64,000 nt of DNA from Akkermansiaceae bacterium (GTDB taxonomy: Bacteria; Verrucomicrobiota; Verrucomicrobiia; Verrucomicrobiales; DEV007), in the NCBI GenBank assembly GCA_024233085.1, contig JACKQC010000018.1:1-64000 (forward strand). The letters run 5' to 3'. The position numbers and the translations under genes are program-made. The notes under the pieces were generated by a model. The model did no database searches, had not been told where the DNA came from, and worked only from the letters and a program-made list of their open reading frames with translations. Every line of letters starts with the position of its first letter. The first letter of the stretch is position 1. Positions 26,170 to 34,959 of the stretch are shown one piece after another.

Positions 26170-27219
26170 ATGAAAGAAAAGCCCCTCCGCACCAGTGTCA
26201 TCGGCAGCTATCCGTTTCCGGGCTGGCTCGAATTCGCGTCGCGGAATCTTGACCAGTTTGGAAGCGCGGATCTCGCCGAGATGCAGGACGACGCGGCGAT
26301 GGTGGCGATTCAGGATCAGCTTCGGGCGGGGCTGGACGTGATCACCGACGGCGAGCAGACGCGGCTCGATTTCAATCTGAGCTTTTACGGCTACCTCAAT
26401 GGGATCGCGCTGGAGCCGGCTTCGCCGCGGCGCTTCGGGCCACCGGCGCACGATCAGCGCGGAAAACACGAGATCGTCGGGCGGATCGCCGCGCCCCGGG
26501 GCCTGGGAACGGTGGGGGAGTACGAGCGGCTGCGTCGGCTGGCGCCGGCGGGGCAGCGGCTGAAGATGAGTGTGCCGGGTCCCTACACGATGAGCGGCCG
26601 CATTCAGCCGAAACATCCGCGACATCGCTACCCGGATCGCTATGTCATCACCGAGGAGTTGTTGCCCATCGTGCAAAAGGAGCTGGTTCGCCTGGCCGAC
26701 GCGGGGTGCGAGGAAGTCTGCGTCGATGAGCCATCGATGAGTTGCTACGGGCACCGCGAGGACACGAAACGCTTCGTGGACATTTTCAACCGGACGGTGG
26801 AGCCGGTCGTGGGGCGGATGCGGCTGTGCACCCACCTGTGTTTCGGGAACTACAAAGGGCACGCGGTCGGGTATCGGCGTTATGCGCCGCTGTTTCCGGA
26901 TTTTCTGGAGCTGAAAGTCGACGAGCTGCATCTGGAGATGGCGAGCCGCGAATACGCCGAGCTGGAAATCATCGGTAAAGTGGCCGAGCGGATGGACGTC
27001 GCCGTCGGGATCATCGACGTGAAGAGCTACTTCATCGAGACGCCGGAGCTGGTGGCCGACAAAGTGCGGGCCTGCCTCGAATTCGCGCCCGCGGACCGGC
27101 TCGTCTTCGCGCCCGATTGCGGGTTGAGCCAGACGGCGCGCTGGGCGGCGCGGCAAAAACTCGAGAACATGGTGGAGGGGGTGCGCAGGGTGAGACGGGA
27201 ACGGGGACTGGACGGCTGA
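26170..27219 (+). CDS. Cobalamin-independent methionine synthase-like protein
   Basis: A 349-residue protein matching only the C-terminal catalytic barrel of MetE. SVIGSYPFPGWL at the start, LDVITDGEQTR near residue 55, KMSVPGPYTM, CEEVCVDEPSM, the His/Cys metal ligands in LCTHLCFGNY near residue 220, and FAPDCGLSQTARW near the end are all present. Stand-alone barrels of this kind transfer methyl groups, often from a corrinoid or unusual donor, and are not always true methionine synthases. The next gene is an UlaG-like metallohydrolase 81 bp downstream. Confidence 0.85.
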   Translation: MKEKPLRTSVIGSYPFPGWLEFASRNLDQFGSADLAEMQDDAAMVAIQDQLRAGLDVITDGEQTRLDFNLSFYGYLNGIALEPASPRRFGPPAHDQRGKHEIVGRIAAPRGLGTVGEYERLRRLAPAGQRLKMSVPGPYTMSGRIQPKHPRHRYPDRYVITEELLPIVQKELVRLADAGCEEVCVDEPSMSCYGHREDTKRFVDIFNRTVEPVVGRMRLCTHLCFGNYKGHAVGYRRYAPLFPDFLELKVDELHLEMASREYAELEIIGKVAERMDVAVGIIDVKSYFIETPELVADKVRACLEFAPADRLVFAPDCGLSQTARWAARQKLENMVEGVRRVRRERGLDG

Positions 27220-27299
27220 GGCGGTGTGCCGCAATTTTTTTGACGACCCTTCGCGGCGCTCGAGGCCGCATCCCCAAGCCACCCGAAACACCGACCGCA

Positions 27300-28199
27300 G
27301 TGATCGTCCCCCTTCAGAAAGACGACGAACTGATCGCCGACTTCAACGAAGTCGACAGCGTGACCGGCGCGATTCACGTCTGGTGGCTGGGGCAGAGCGG
27401 GTTCCTGGTGAAATGGAGGGGGCACGGCCTGCTTTTCGATCCCTACCTGTCCGATTCGCTGACCCGCAAATACGAGGGCACCGACCGGCCGCACGTGAGG
27501 ATGACGGAGCGTGCCGTCGATCCTCACCGGCTATCCGGGCTCGAGGTGGTGACCTCGAGCCACAACCACACCGATCACCTCGACGCCGAGACGCTGCTGC
27601 CGCTCACGGCCGCCAGTCCGGGGCTGAAACTGGTGCTGCCGGAGGCGAACGTCGACTTCGCCCGCCGCCGGCTCGGTCCGGCGGGACCGGAATTCGTGCC
27701 GGTGGACGCGGGGAATTTCGTCGAGGTGGGGCCCTTCACAATTCACGGCATCACCGCCGCCCATAACGAGATCGAATACGACGAACAGGGCCGCGTCCGC
27801 CACCTCGGCTACGTGGTGACCTGCGGCAAATTCGCGCTCTATCACAGCGGCGACACGCTGTGGCACGACTCTCTGGTCAAGGAAGTGCGCCGGTGGAAAA
27901 TCAACATCGCTTTTCTGCCCATCAACGGAAACAAGCCCGAGCGCGGCGTGGCGGGAAACCTCAACGGCTTTCAGGCGGCCGCCCTCGGCAAGGCCATCAG
28001 CGCCAGCTTCGTGATCCCCTGCCACTACCACATGTTCGAGTTCAACACGGAGGAAACCGACGAGTTTGTCGAAAGCTGCGAGCGTCTCGATCAGCCCCAC
28101 CGCGTGCTCGAATGCGGCCAGCGCCTGACGATGGGGCCGCTGGTGCAGACCAGCGCCGGTGACGCCTGGCGCAGCGAACCGGCCGAGGACGAAATCTGA
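27300..28199 (+). CDS. UlaG-like metallo-beta-lactamase-fold hydrolase
   Basis: About 299 residues from a GTG start at 27300. The HxHxDH metal motif is seen as SSHNHTDHLDAET, with further ligands in AAHNEIEYD, LYHSGDTLWHD and VIPCHYHMF near residue 240. VWWLGQSGFLVKWRGHGLLF at the start is the usual opening of UlaG-type proteins (L-ascorbate-6-phosphate lactonase and relatives). The actual lactone or phosphodiester substrate is unknown. The gene lies between a MetE-like protein and an MFS transporter in one direction. Confidence 0.88.
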   Translation: MIVPLQKDDELIADFNEVDSVTGAIHVWWLGQSGFLVKWRGHGLLFDPYLSDSLTRKYEGTDRPHVRMTERAVDPHRLSGLEVVTSSHNHTDHLDAETLLPLTAASPGLKLVLPEANVDFARRRLGPAGPEFVPVDAGNFVEVGPFTIHGITAAHNEIEYDEQGRVRHLGYVVTCGKFALYHSGDTLWHDSLVKEVRRWKINIAFLPINGNKPERGVAGNLNGFQAAALGKAISASFVIPCHYHMFEFNTEETDEFVESCERLDQPHRVLECGQRLTMGPLVQTSAGDAWRSEPAEDEI

Positions 28200-28332
28200 G
28201 GAGAAACTCTCCCGTCCATCCGCGGTTTTCCGCGCCTGCGGGATTGCCCTTCGCCGAAAAACCGTGCAACATCGCCCCCTTTCGAAGCCACCCCGTTTCC
28301 AAACCCGCAACGACCCGAAATCCATTTTGCTT

Positions 28333-29688
28333 ATGAGCGCCGAAAACCGATCCTCCGTCTTCATCCGGTTGTCCGTGATGATGTTTCTGCAGTTTTTCGT
28401 GTGGGGATCGTGGTTTTCGACGATCAACGTGGCGCTGGGCGCCGCCGGCCTGGGAGATCAGGTGGGAAAAGCCTACGCCGCGGTTCCACTGGGCGCGATT
28501 TTCGCCCCACTGTTTCTGGGTGTCATCGCCGACCGTTTCTTTCCCTCGCAGGTGATCATGGGATTTCTGTTTCTCGTGGGAGGCGGCCTGATCTTTTTTG
28601 CCGCCCAAGCCGCCGAGGCCGGAAAAGGTGAGCTGATGGGCAAGCTGTTCCTGGCCCACATGCTCTGCTACATGCCGACGCTGGGACTGGCGAACACCAT
28701 CGGGTTCACCCATTTGAGCCGGATCGATTTTCCGAAGATTCGGGTATGGGGAACCATCGGCTGGATCGCCGCCGGGTTGCTGGTGGGGTTCCTCGGCTGG
28801 AGCGCGAACCTCGGAATCATGAAACTCGCCGCGATCAGCGCCGTCCTCCTGGGCGCGTATTCCTTTTTTCTTCCCCACACGCCCGCGCCGGCCAAGGGCA
28901 AGCGAATCGACGGCCGGGATCTTCTCATGATGGACGCGTGGAGGCTTTTGAAGAAGCCCGCCTTTTTCGTTTTCTTCATCTGTTCGGGCCTGATTTGCGT
29001 TCCTCTGGCCTACTATTTCGGGAAGACGGGCGACTTTCTCGCGAATTCGGGATTCGAGCAGGCCGCCTCGACGATGACGATCGGCCAGATGTCGGAAATC
29101 GTCTTCATGCTGCTGATTCCCTTCTTTTTCCGGCGTCTGGGTGTGAAGTGGATGATTATTGTGGGTATGTTGGCCTGGGTCGCGCGGTACCTGCTTTTCG
29201 CCTTCGGCGCCCCCGACCAGGTCGCCTGGATGATCTTCATCGGGATCGCCCTCCATGGCATTTGTTATGACTTCTTTTTTGTCACCGGGTTCATGTACAC
29301 CGACCACGTGGCTCCGCGGGAGATTCGCAGCCAGGCGCAGAGTCTGTTGGTGTTTATCACCCAGGGAATCGGCATGTATGTCGGGTATGCCATCGTTTTC
29401 GGAAAGGCGTGGATGGGGATCAAGGAGGGGCAGGCGTCCCGGTTGGCCGACTCCGGCGCCCTCGCCGAGGCGATCGGCGCCGCCCGGCCCGAGGAAACTC
29501 TCGGATTTGGACAAAAACTCATGAAAATGTTCGCCGTGGATCTTCCCGAATCCGTCGACGCGGCGCTGATCGGAAAGGCGATGGAGCAGTGGAAGGCTTT
29601 CTGGATTTTTCCGGCCATCGTGGCCGCCGTGATCGCCGTCATCTTTTTCCTCACTTTTTGGGACAAAACCAAAGTCAGTGACGACTGA
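28333..29688 (+). CDS. MFS transporter, nucleoside:proton symporter type
   Basis: A 451-residue protein with about twelve membrane spans. The start MSAENRSSVFIRLSVMMFL with QFFVWGSWF is characteristic of the nucleoside:H+ symporter (NupG/XapB-like) branch and its broader sugar/nucleoside relatives. The loop containing PHTPAPAKGKRID sits between spans 6 and 7. A long non-membrane loop (residues 360-420) precedes the last span. It is followed 4 bp later by a Gfo/Idh/MocA oxidoreductase, so the pair probably takes up and oxidises a sugar-like compound. Confidence 0.85.
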   Translation: MSAENRSSVFIRLSVMMFLQFFVWGSWFSTINVALGAAGLGDQVGKAYAAVPLGAIFAPLFLGVIADRFFPSQVIMGFLFLVGGGLIFFAAQAAEAGKGELMGKLFLAHMLCYMPTLGLANTIGFTHLSRIDFPKIRVWGTIGWIAAGLLVGFLGWSANLGIMKLAAISAVLLGAYSFFLPHTPAPAKGKRIDGRDLLMMDAWRLLKKPAFFVFFICSGLICVPLAYYFGKTGDFLANSGFEQAASTMTIGQMSEIVFMLLIPFFFRRLGVKWMIIVGMLAWVARYLLFAFGAPDQVAWMIFIGIALHGICYDFFFVTGFMYTDHVAPREIRSQAQSLLVFITQGIGMYVGYAIVFGKAWMGIKEGQASRLADSGALAEAIGAARPEETLGFGQKLMKMFAVDLPESVDAALIGKAMEQWKAFWIFPAIVAAVIAVIFFLTFWDKTKVSDD

Positions 29689-29692
29689 TCCC

Positions 29693-30769
29693 ATGCGCGT
29701 CCCTTTTCGAGTTGCCGGGATCAATTTCGACCATTTCCACATGGGCGACCTGCTGCGGATGGCGCACGAGCATCCGGACGCGGAAATTGTCGCCATCGCG
29801 GACGAAAAGCCGGAGCGGATGGCGGAGGCGCGGGAGAAATTCGGCATCCCACCCAACAGGGTTTACTCGGCCATCGAACCCTGTTTGGTCGAGACCGAGC
29901 CCGATGTCGTGATTCTCTGCCCCGCCGCGGCCCGTCACGCGGAGTGGACGGAGCGGGTGGCGCCCCACGGCGTTCACATCCTGATGGAGAAACCCTTCGC
30001 CGCCTCGCTGGCCGAGGCCGATCGCATGATCGCCGCCATGGCCGCGACCGGAAAACAGCTCGCTGTCAATTGGCCGCTGCGCTGGGTGCCGGCGCATGTG
30101 AAAACCCACGAGCTGATCGGATCGGGAACGATCGGCGAGGTGCGCGAGGTCCATTTCCACGACGGCAACCGCGGCCCCCTCTGGCACGGGGCGGACAAGA
30201 TCGAGAGGGAACCGACGGCGGCGGAGAAGGATGCGAGCTGGTTTTACAAAAAGGCGGAGGGCGGCGGCAGCCTGCTCGACTACCTGGGATATGGCACCAC
30301 GCTCGGCACCTGGTTTCACGGCGGAAAAAAACCGGTCGAGGTGATGGCAATGTGGGACCGGCCCGAGGGACTCGAGGTGGATGAACACAGCGTCACCGTG
30401 GCGCGCTACACGTCGGGACTGTCGAAATTCGAAACGCGGTGGGGGACCTTTTCCGATCCCTGGACCCACCAGCCGCAGCCGCGATGCGGTTTCGTCGTGG
30501 TGGGCACGGAGGGCACGATCGCCAGTTACGACTACGGGGCGACGGTGCGGGTGCAGACGCGGGAAAGACCCGAGGGCTTCGAGGTCGAGGCGCCGGCGCT
30601 GGAGGCGCCGTTGGCGAATCCGGTGCAGTATTTTCTGCATTGTCTGGCCAACGGCTTGCCAATCGAGGGACCGCTCAGCATCGAGACGGCGCGCATCGGT
30701 CAGCAGATCGTCGACACCGCCTTTCTGAGCGCCGAAACGGGCCGGGCGATGCCCTTGATTGGGGATTGA
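29693..30769 (+). CDS. Gfo/Idh/MocA-family oxidoreductase carrying an internal repeat element
   Basis: A 358-residue NAD(P)-dependent dehydrogenase. AGINFDHFHMGDLLRMA and VAIADEKPERM form the Rossmann domain and ILMEKPFAASLAEAD is the EKP motif that contacts cofactor and substrate. The C-terminal domain is substrate-binding (GGGSLLDYLGYGTTLGTWF). Residues 54-66 (from PNRVYS to CLV) are encoded by both arms of the phased AACAGGGT repeat at its standard 23-bp offset, and the length still agrees with the family. Substrate unknown. It follows an MFS transporter by 4 bp. Confidence 0.9.
   Translation: MRVPFRVAGINFDHFHMGDLLRMAHEHPDAEIVAIADEKPERMAEAREKFGIPPNRVYSAIEPCLVETEPDVVILCPAAARHAEWTERVAPHGVHILMEKPFAASLAEADRMIAAMAATGKQLAVNWPLRWVPAHVKTHELIGSGTIGEVREVHFHDGNRGPLWHGADKIEREPTAAEKDASWFYKKAEGGGSLLDYLGYGTTLGTWFHGGKKPVEVMAMWDRPEGLEVDEHSVTVARYTSGLSKFETRWGTFSDPWTHQPQPRCGFVVVGTEGTIASYDYGATVRVQTRERPEGFEVEAPALEAPLANPVQYFLHCLANGLPIEGPLSIETARIGQQIVDTAFLSAETGRAMPLIGD
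29853..29890. repeat. Phased AACAGGGT repeat, cluster G (inverted pair inside a gene)
   Basis: AACAGGGT starts at 29855 and ACCCTGTT at 29878, offset 23 as in the intergenic hairpins. The arms pair over 9 bp (AACAGGGTT/AACCCTGTT), but the inner GGTC/GACC part is not conserved. It lies wholly inside the Gfo/Idh/MocA coding sequence. Confidence 0.7.
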
Positions 30770-31098
30770 AGCGAGCGGCCGGTTCGGATACGCCGGGTGA
30801 TTTTGGCGGCCTCGCGCGGTTCCTCGAGGGGGAGCCCAAGGATCGGGTTTGCGCCAAACTCGCCGTGCACGGTCGGGGAGGCCAGGGCGGGCTGGCGCTC
30901 CTTCGCGTGTCGCCGCGTTGACGTGGCGGAAAAAACGGGAATCGCGCCACCGAATCGCGATTTTTCGCGGTTTTTGCTCTCGAATTTGCAAAAATTATTG
31001 AAATTGGAAAACTTCCGAATATAATTTCAAAAATTTCCAGACTTCGGAGGCGTTATCCGGGTCTGGTTCCCGTTTCCCTGAATTCCGCCGTTCTCCGC
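30770..31098 (+). promoter_or_regulatory. Intergenic region with a consensus-like promoter
   Basis: No gene is seen in this 329-bp gap. Its right part is unusually AT-rich. TTGAAA at 30998-31003 and TATAAT at 31020-31025, spaced 16 bp, form a near-perfect sigma-70-type promoter. An inverted repeat TTGAAATT ... AATTTCAA (arms 8 bp) straddles the same interval and could be an operator. Transcription would start about 70 bp before the pseudokinase-like gene. The left part (30770-30960) shows nothing recognisable. Confidence 0.6.
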
Positions 31099-32844
31099 AT
31101 GAATTTCCCTGAATCCAGTCCTTACCGGCTCGGTCTCGATCCCGATGGCCAGGCGCAAAAACTCTTCGAACAGCCCGGAGGTGGCGCGGGTTTTCTCGGA
31201 TTCGACACCCAGAGCGTTCGGCTCGTGGAAATCCGCAAACCCGGTGGCTCCGAAACGGCGTCCTACGCGCGGTTTCAGTCGCTGAAAGAACGCGTGAACC
31301 TGGCGTCCGGTCTTCGGCATCCGCGGATTGCCGGGGTGCTCGACGCGGGCGAGGACGAGGCGGGCGACTATTTCTACGTGACGGAGTTCGTCGAGGGCGA
31401 GCGTCTCGGCGATTACCTGGCGCGGGCGCCGAAACTTCCACCGCTCGCGGGATTGCGGCTCGTGTTGCAACTCGCGGAGGCGGCGGTGTTTTTGTCCAAT
31501 CATCCGCGCCTGGCGTCGGCCGTGTGTCTGGACGATTTTGCGGTGGTGCTGGAGCGGGGGTGTTTTCTGAGTCTGCGGCTGACGGATCTGGGATTCGAGC
31601 GGGAAGAGAAACCCGTCGCGGACGGCGAACTGGCCGTGCGGTGGATCGGGATGGCCGGTCGGCTGCTTCAGGCGGTCCTGGAGGGGGGCTCGCTGCCGGC
31701 GCCCGGCGCGGACGAGGCCGCCAAACCCCTCCACGGGCCTTTGGCCGCGATGTTGGAAAACCTGCGCCGCCAGCCGGGTCCCGTCGCCATTCACGAGCTG
31801 AAATCGTTGAAAAAGACGCTGATTCGCGCGGCGGGCCTGCGGGAGATGCCGGCACGGCCGGACGCGGGCGGGATTCCGAACTCGGACTTTCTGCCCCGCG
31901 GGCCGCTCTGCCGCCTGTGTTGCGAATCGGCCGAACTCGAGGACACGGTGGAGGATCACTGGCGGCTCATTCACGAGGATTTCTGTCCGGACGGCGACAC
32001 GCCTTTCGCGCTTCGCGCGAAGCCGGCGCGCCGACATGGCCGTCTCGAGTCGCGTCCGGAGCGGATCGACCTTCGTATCCTGCCGCCGGAACGTTTGCTC
32101 GGCCATTGCGGGCTCGGCGCGGTGAACCGGAAGATGAGTCACGCTTACCTTCGCGAGCATCCCAACGTGGTGCGGACGCGCTCGCTGGTCTGCACGGAAG
32201 ACTTCACGCTCGTGGCGGCGGAGGGCGTCCGCGGTTTCAGCCTGATGACGCTGGCGGCGCAGCGGGGAACCTTCACCCCGCGCGAGGCGATGCTGTTGCT
32301 GCTCCAGGTGGACCGGCTGCATGCGCACTTCGAGGGGGTAAATTTTGAAATGCCGGCGCTCGATCCCTGGAGGGTGCTTTTTCATTTCGGCGAGGCCTCG
32401 GGCGACCGCGTGCGGGTGTTGGCGCGGCAGACACCCGTGACGGAGTGGGAGGCGCCGGTCGTCAAACTGCGGGTCGAGACCATCACGGACGCCGTGGTGG
32501 ACAGCGCGGGATCGGCCTGGCGCTACCTGCTCGACCGATTGAACGGCAAGCCCTTCACGGCCCTGGCGGCCTGGCTGATGGAGGGAGAGCGCTTCGATCG
32601 ACTTCTGGCCGAAGGACTCGCCGATGGCGAGCCGCTCAGTGACAGCGCGGAACTCGACGATCTCCTGCGCAAAGCGGCGCACTACCTCGACGAATCCGAT
32701 CCCATGCAGCGGCGCAAATTCCGCGAACTTCTTGAAGATTGCCTGCTCCGGCAACCGTCCGCGGCTTTCGCGCGCCCGATGGGCGAAAAAAGCGGATTGT
32801 CGGGGGCCGAAGAGATCGAGTTCGAAATCGTCAGCGCGGCCTGA
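31099..32844 (+). CDS. Double protein-kinase-like protein lacking catalytic motifs
   Basis: A 581-residue soluble protein. Residues 45-190 follow the order of a Ser/Thr kinase: LRHPRIAGVLDAGED (helix C to strand 4 region), then FYVTEFVEGERLGDYLAR (hinge). However, no HRD motif is present, and DFG is replaced by LRLTDLGF. Residues 330-560 repeat the pattern (LREHPNVVRTRSLVCTEDF, then GFSLMTLAAQRG) and again lack HRD and DFG. Between them is a Cys cluster, CRLCCESAE. I infer two pseudokinase-like domains that bind a partner rather than phosphorylate. The gene has its own AT-rich promoter and no operon partner; family not recognised. Confidence 0.55.
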   Translation: MNFPESSPYRLGLDPDGQAQKLFEQPGGGAGFLGFDTQSVRLVEIRKPGGSETASYARFQSLKERVNLASGLRHPRIAGVLDAGEDEAGDYFYVTEFVEGERLGDYLARAPKLPPLAGLRLVLQLAEAAVFLSNHPRLASAVCLDDFAVVLERGCFLSLRLTDLGFEREEKPVADGELAVRWIGMAGRLLQAVLEGGSLPAPGADEAAKPLHGPLAAMLENLRRQPGPVAIHELKSLKKTLIRAAGLREMPARPDAGGIPNSDFLPRGPLCRLCCESAELEDTVEDHWRLIHEDFCPDGDTPFALRAKPARRHGRLESRPERIDLRILPPERLLGHCGLGAVNRKMSHAYLREHPNVVRTRSLVCTEDFTLVAAEGVRGFSLMTLAAQRGTFTPREAMLLLLQVDRLHAHFEGVNFEMPALDPWRVLFHFGEASGDRVRVLARQTPVTEWEAPVVKLRVETITDAVVDSAGSAWRYLLDRLNGKPFTALAAWLMEGERFDRLLAEGLADGEPLSDSAELDDLLRKAAHYLDESDPMQRRKFRELLEDCLLRQPSAAFARPMGEKSGLSGAEEIEFEIVSAA

Positions 32845-32886
32845 CCGAAGCCGGCCGGCACGCTTTTCGAAAGGCTCCCGAGCCGC

Positions 32887-34047
32887 TCACTGCCCCGATG
32901 CGGGCTCGAGTCCCGCGGGCCGGCCTCCCGCCGTTCCCCCGCCCGTTGTGGTGGCGCCGGGCGCGGGCGGCGTGGTCGACGTCGTGCCCGGGGTTTCCGT
33001 GACCGCGGGTGGTGTGCTCAGCGTGGAGGTTTCGGCCGCGCCCCCGATCAGGCCGAGCGCTTCCTTGAGCCACTCGGGCGCCTTGGGGTGCGCCTCGTTC
33101 TCCTTGAGAAAAGACAACAGGCCGAGCATGGCCTCCACCTGGTTGACGTATTGATACATGTCCTTCAGCCGGGCCCACCGGAGGCCGGGCAGCGTTTCGC
33201 GCGCGAAATCGTCCTCGTCGTGCGCTTTCAGGAATTGATTGCCCTGGCCGCGGCCTTCCTGCATCTGCCGCTGCTGGTTCTGCGCCTGCCGACGCTCGTC
33301 CCGGCTGTTTCCGTCCTTTTCGAAGGCGGCCAGCATGGTGACCATCCGCGTCTCCTGCTCGATGCGCCGGTCCCAGGCCGGGATCAGTTGGGCGACGTCG
33401 TTGTTCCGCAGATGGGGGAGAATGGTCTTGTCGTAGATGCCGGCGATGTCGAAGGGCACCTCCTCCCAGCTTTCGTTGCGCCGCAGCAGGTCTTCGAGGT
33501 GATAGGCCTGGGCGAAAACGGAGCCGCCCACCCCCTGCAAAATCGATTGGTCCGGCATTTCGCTCAACGATGAAAGCCCGTCGACGTAGCTGAGGATCAT
33601 GGGAAAAACGTCCTTCAATTCCTTCGTCTCCGCCGCGCGGCAGGTGAGCGCCAGCCACGCGAGCTGTTTCTGCATGCTTTCCAGAAAGCGCGGTTCGTTT
33701 TTCGCCCGATCCTTCTGGCGGTCTTCCCAATCGCGGTATTCCGAGTCGTCCCGGCCTTCCCGGACGAAGTTGACCTCCTTCGAGCAGTTCAGATAGAGGG
33801 CAAAGGCGGCTTTCGCGTCCTGCGAAGCCTTCAGGAAGGTGTCGTAGGCGCCGCGATGGCGTTCGGTGGAATTGCCCTCGACCCGGGCCTGGATCTCTTC
33901 GAGCTGTTTCAGAATGTTCGCCACCTGTTCCGGAGTCAGGTCGGCCGCCCGGGAGGACGGAGGCCGGGCCGAGAGCAGCGAGACGGCGACGGTAACGGCG
34001 AAGGTCGCGAGACGGACGGGCTGATGCGAAAAAACGGGGGGCTTCAC
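32887..34047 (-). CDS. Secreted helical protein of unknown function
   Basis: A 386-residue protein with a signal peptide (LATFAVTVAVSLLSARPP) and mostly charged, helical sequence. It has many Glu/Lys/Arg and several conserved-looking aromatic positions (YLNCSKEVNF, WLALTCRAAETKELKDVF). The C-terminal 60 residues are a Pro/Thr/Ala/Gly-rich tail. Convergent with the pseudokinase gene, 42 bp apart. No family recognised. Confidence 0.65.
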   Translation of the reverse strand: MKPPVFSHQPVRLATFAVTVAVSLLSARPPSSRAADLTPEQVANILKQLEEIQARVEGNSTERHRGAYDTFLKASQDAKAAFALYLNCSKEVNFVREGRDDSEYRDWEDRQKDRAKNEPRFLESMQKQLAWLALTCRAAETKELKDVFPMILSYVDGLSSLSEMPDQSILQGVGGSVFAQAYHLEDLLRRNESWEEVPFDIAGIYDKTILPHLRNNDVAQLIPAWDRRIEQETRMVTMLAAFEKDGNSRDERRQAQNQQRQMQEGRGQGNQFLKAHDEDDFARETLPGLRWARLKDMYQYVNQVEAMLGLLSFLKENEAHPKAPEWLKEALGLIGGAAETSTLSTPPAVTETPGTTSTTPPAPGATTTGGGTAGGRPAGLEPASGQ

Positions 34048-34116
34048 GGTGTCGTGGGGGTTGGGATGATTTGAACGGCGGAAAGCGGGGAATCGCCCCG
34101 ATCCACAGGCGCCAAT

Positions 34117-34905
34117 CTATAGGTTTCCCGGTTTTGCGACAAGTTCCGAGTTTTGCGCCAAACTCCCTCCCTCGAATAGCCCGTCGCCGCCCCCGGGAAA
34201 GGCCACGCCAAACAGAAATCGCCGGCATCCCGCCCGCGCCCGGTCGCGAAATTCCCGTCGCCCGATGCCGAAGGCCCGGAGGCACCGCCCGTGGTCGAGC
34301 CACACCAGGCTCTCGGCGAACAGAAACAGCGTCTGAAACTGCGCGCTCCACAGGCCCGTCGCCATTGGCAGCCACCTCCGCTGAATCGATCGGAAAAACT
34401 CCCGGTGAAAGGCGATGTGCTTCGTCTCGTCGCGAACGATTTTCGCGCACGCGGACTGGAGGGGCGGATCCGGGATTCGGCGTCCCAGGAGCCCGTAGTA
34501 GGCCTCCGCGATCAGTTCCGCCGTCAGGAGCACCTGAATGTTGAATCCGAGGCCGAGCCGGTTTCGGATGAGCCGAAACGCCGAATTCGCCCAATGTCGC
34601 CGCTTCAGCTTTCCGCCCAGCCGGCCCACCATGCCGGCGAGGATCTCCGAATGCCGCTGCTCCTCCCGGACGAACAGCGCGACGGCCATCTGGTAGTCTT
34701 CGCCGGCGCCGCTTTGCCGGACAAAGCGGCGAATGTGGGAGCCGCCTCCGCTTTCGCCCAGTTGAAAGGTCGCCAGCGAGTCCGCCAGAAGGCGCCGCCG
34801 CTCCAATTCTTCGTCGGCCAGGAAAGGGCCGGGCGATTCCCAGTCCGGCTCGGTCCAGGCGTTTTGGTTCTGACGAAAGTGTTCGATCCAATGTCCGGCG
34901 TTCAT
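34117..34905 (-). CDS. Ferritin-like di-iron protein
   Basis: A 262-residue helical protein. Ligand motifs of a ferritin-like four-helix bundle are visible: FVREEQRHSEIL near residue 82 (ExxH), ELIAEAYY near residue 128, and KIVRDETKHIAFH near residue 160 (ExxH). Two Glu and two ExxH motifs are what a di-iron oxygenase or oxidase needs. This arrangement resembles bacterial ferritin-like hydroxylases and related membrane-linked enzymes more than storage ferritins. Substrate unknown. It precedes ispH in the leftward direction, with a 54-bp gap. Confidence 0.75.
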   Translation of the reverse strand: MNAGHWIEHFRQNQNAWTEPDWESPGPFLADEELERRRLLADSLATFQLGESGGGSHIRRFVRQSGAGEDYQMAVALFVREEQRHSEILAGMVGRLGGKLKRRHWANSAFRLIRNRLGLGFNIQVLLTAELIAEAYYGLLGRRIPDPPLQSACAKIVRDETKHIAFHREFFRSIQRRWLPMATGLWSAQFQTLFLFAESLVWLDHGRCLRAFGIGRREFRDRARAGCRRFLFGVAFPGGGDGLFEGGSLAQNSELVAKPGNL

Positions 34906-34959
34906 CGTTTTTCAGGATTTGGGGTTTGTTTGACCATTTGTCACTGGGCGGATCCGGCC

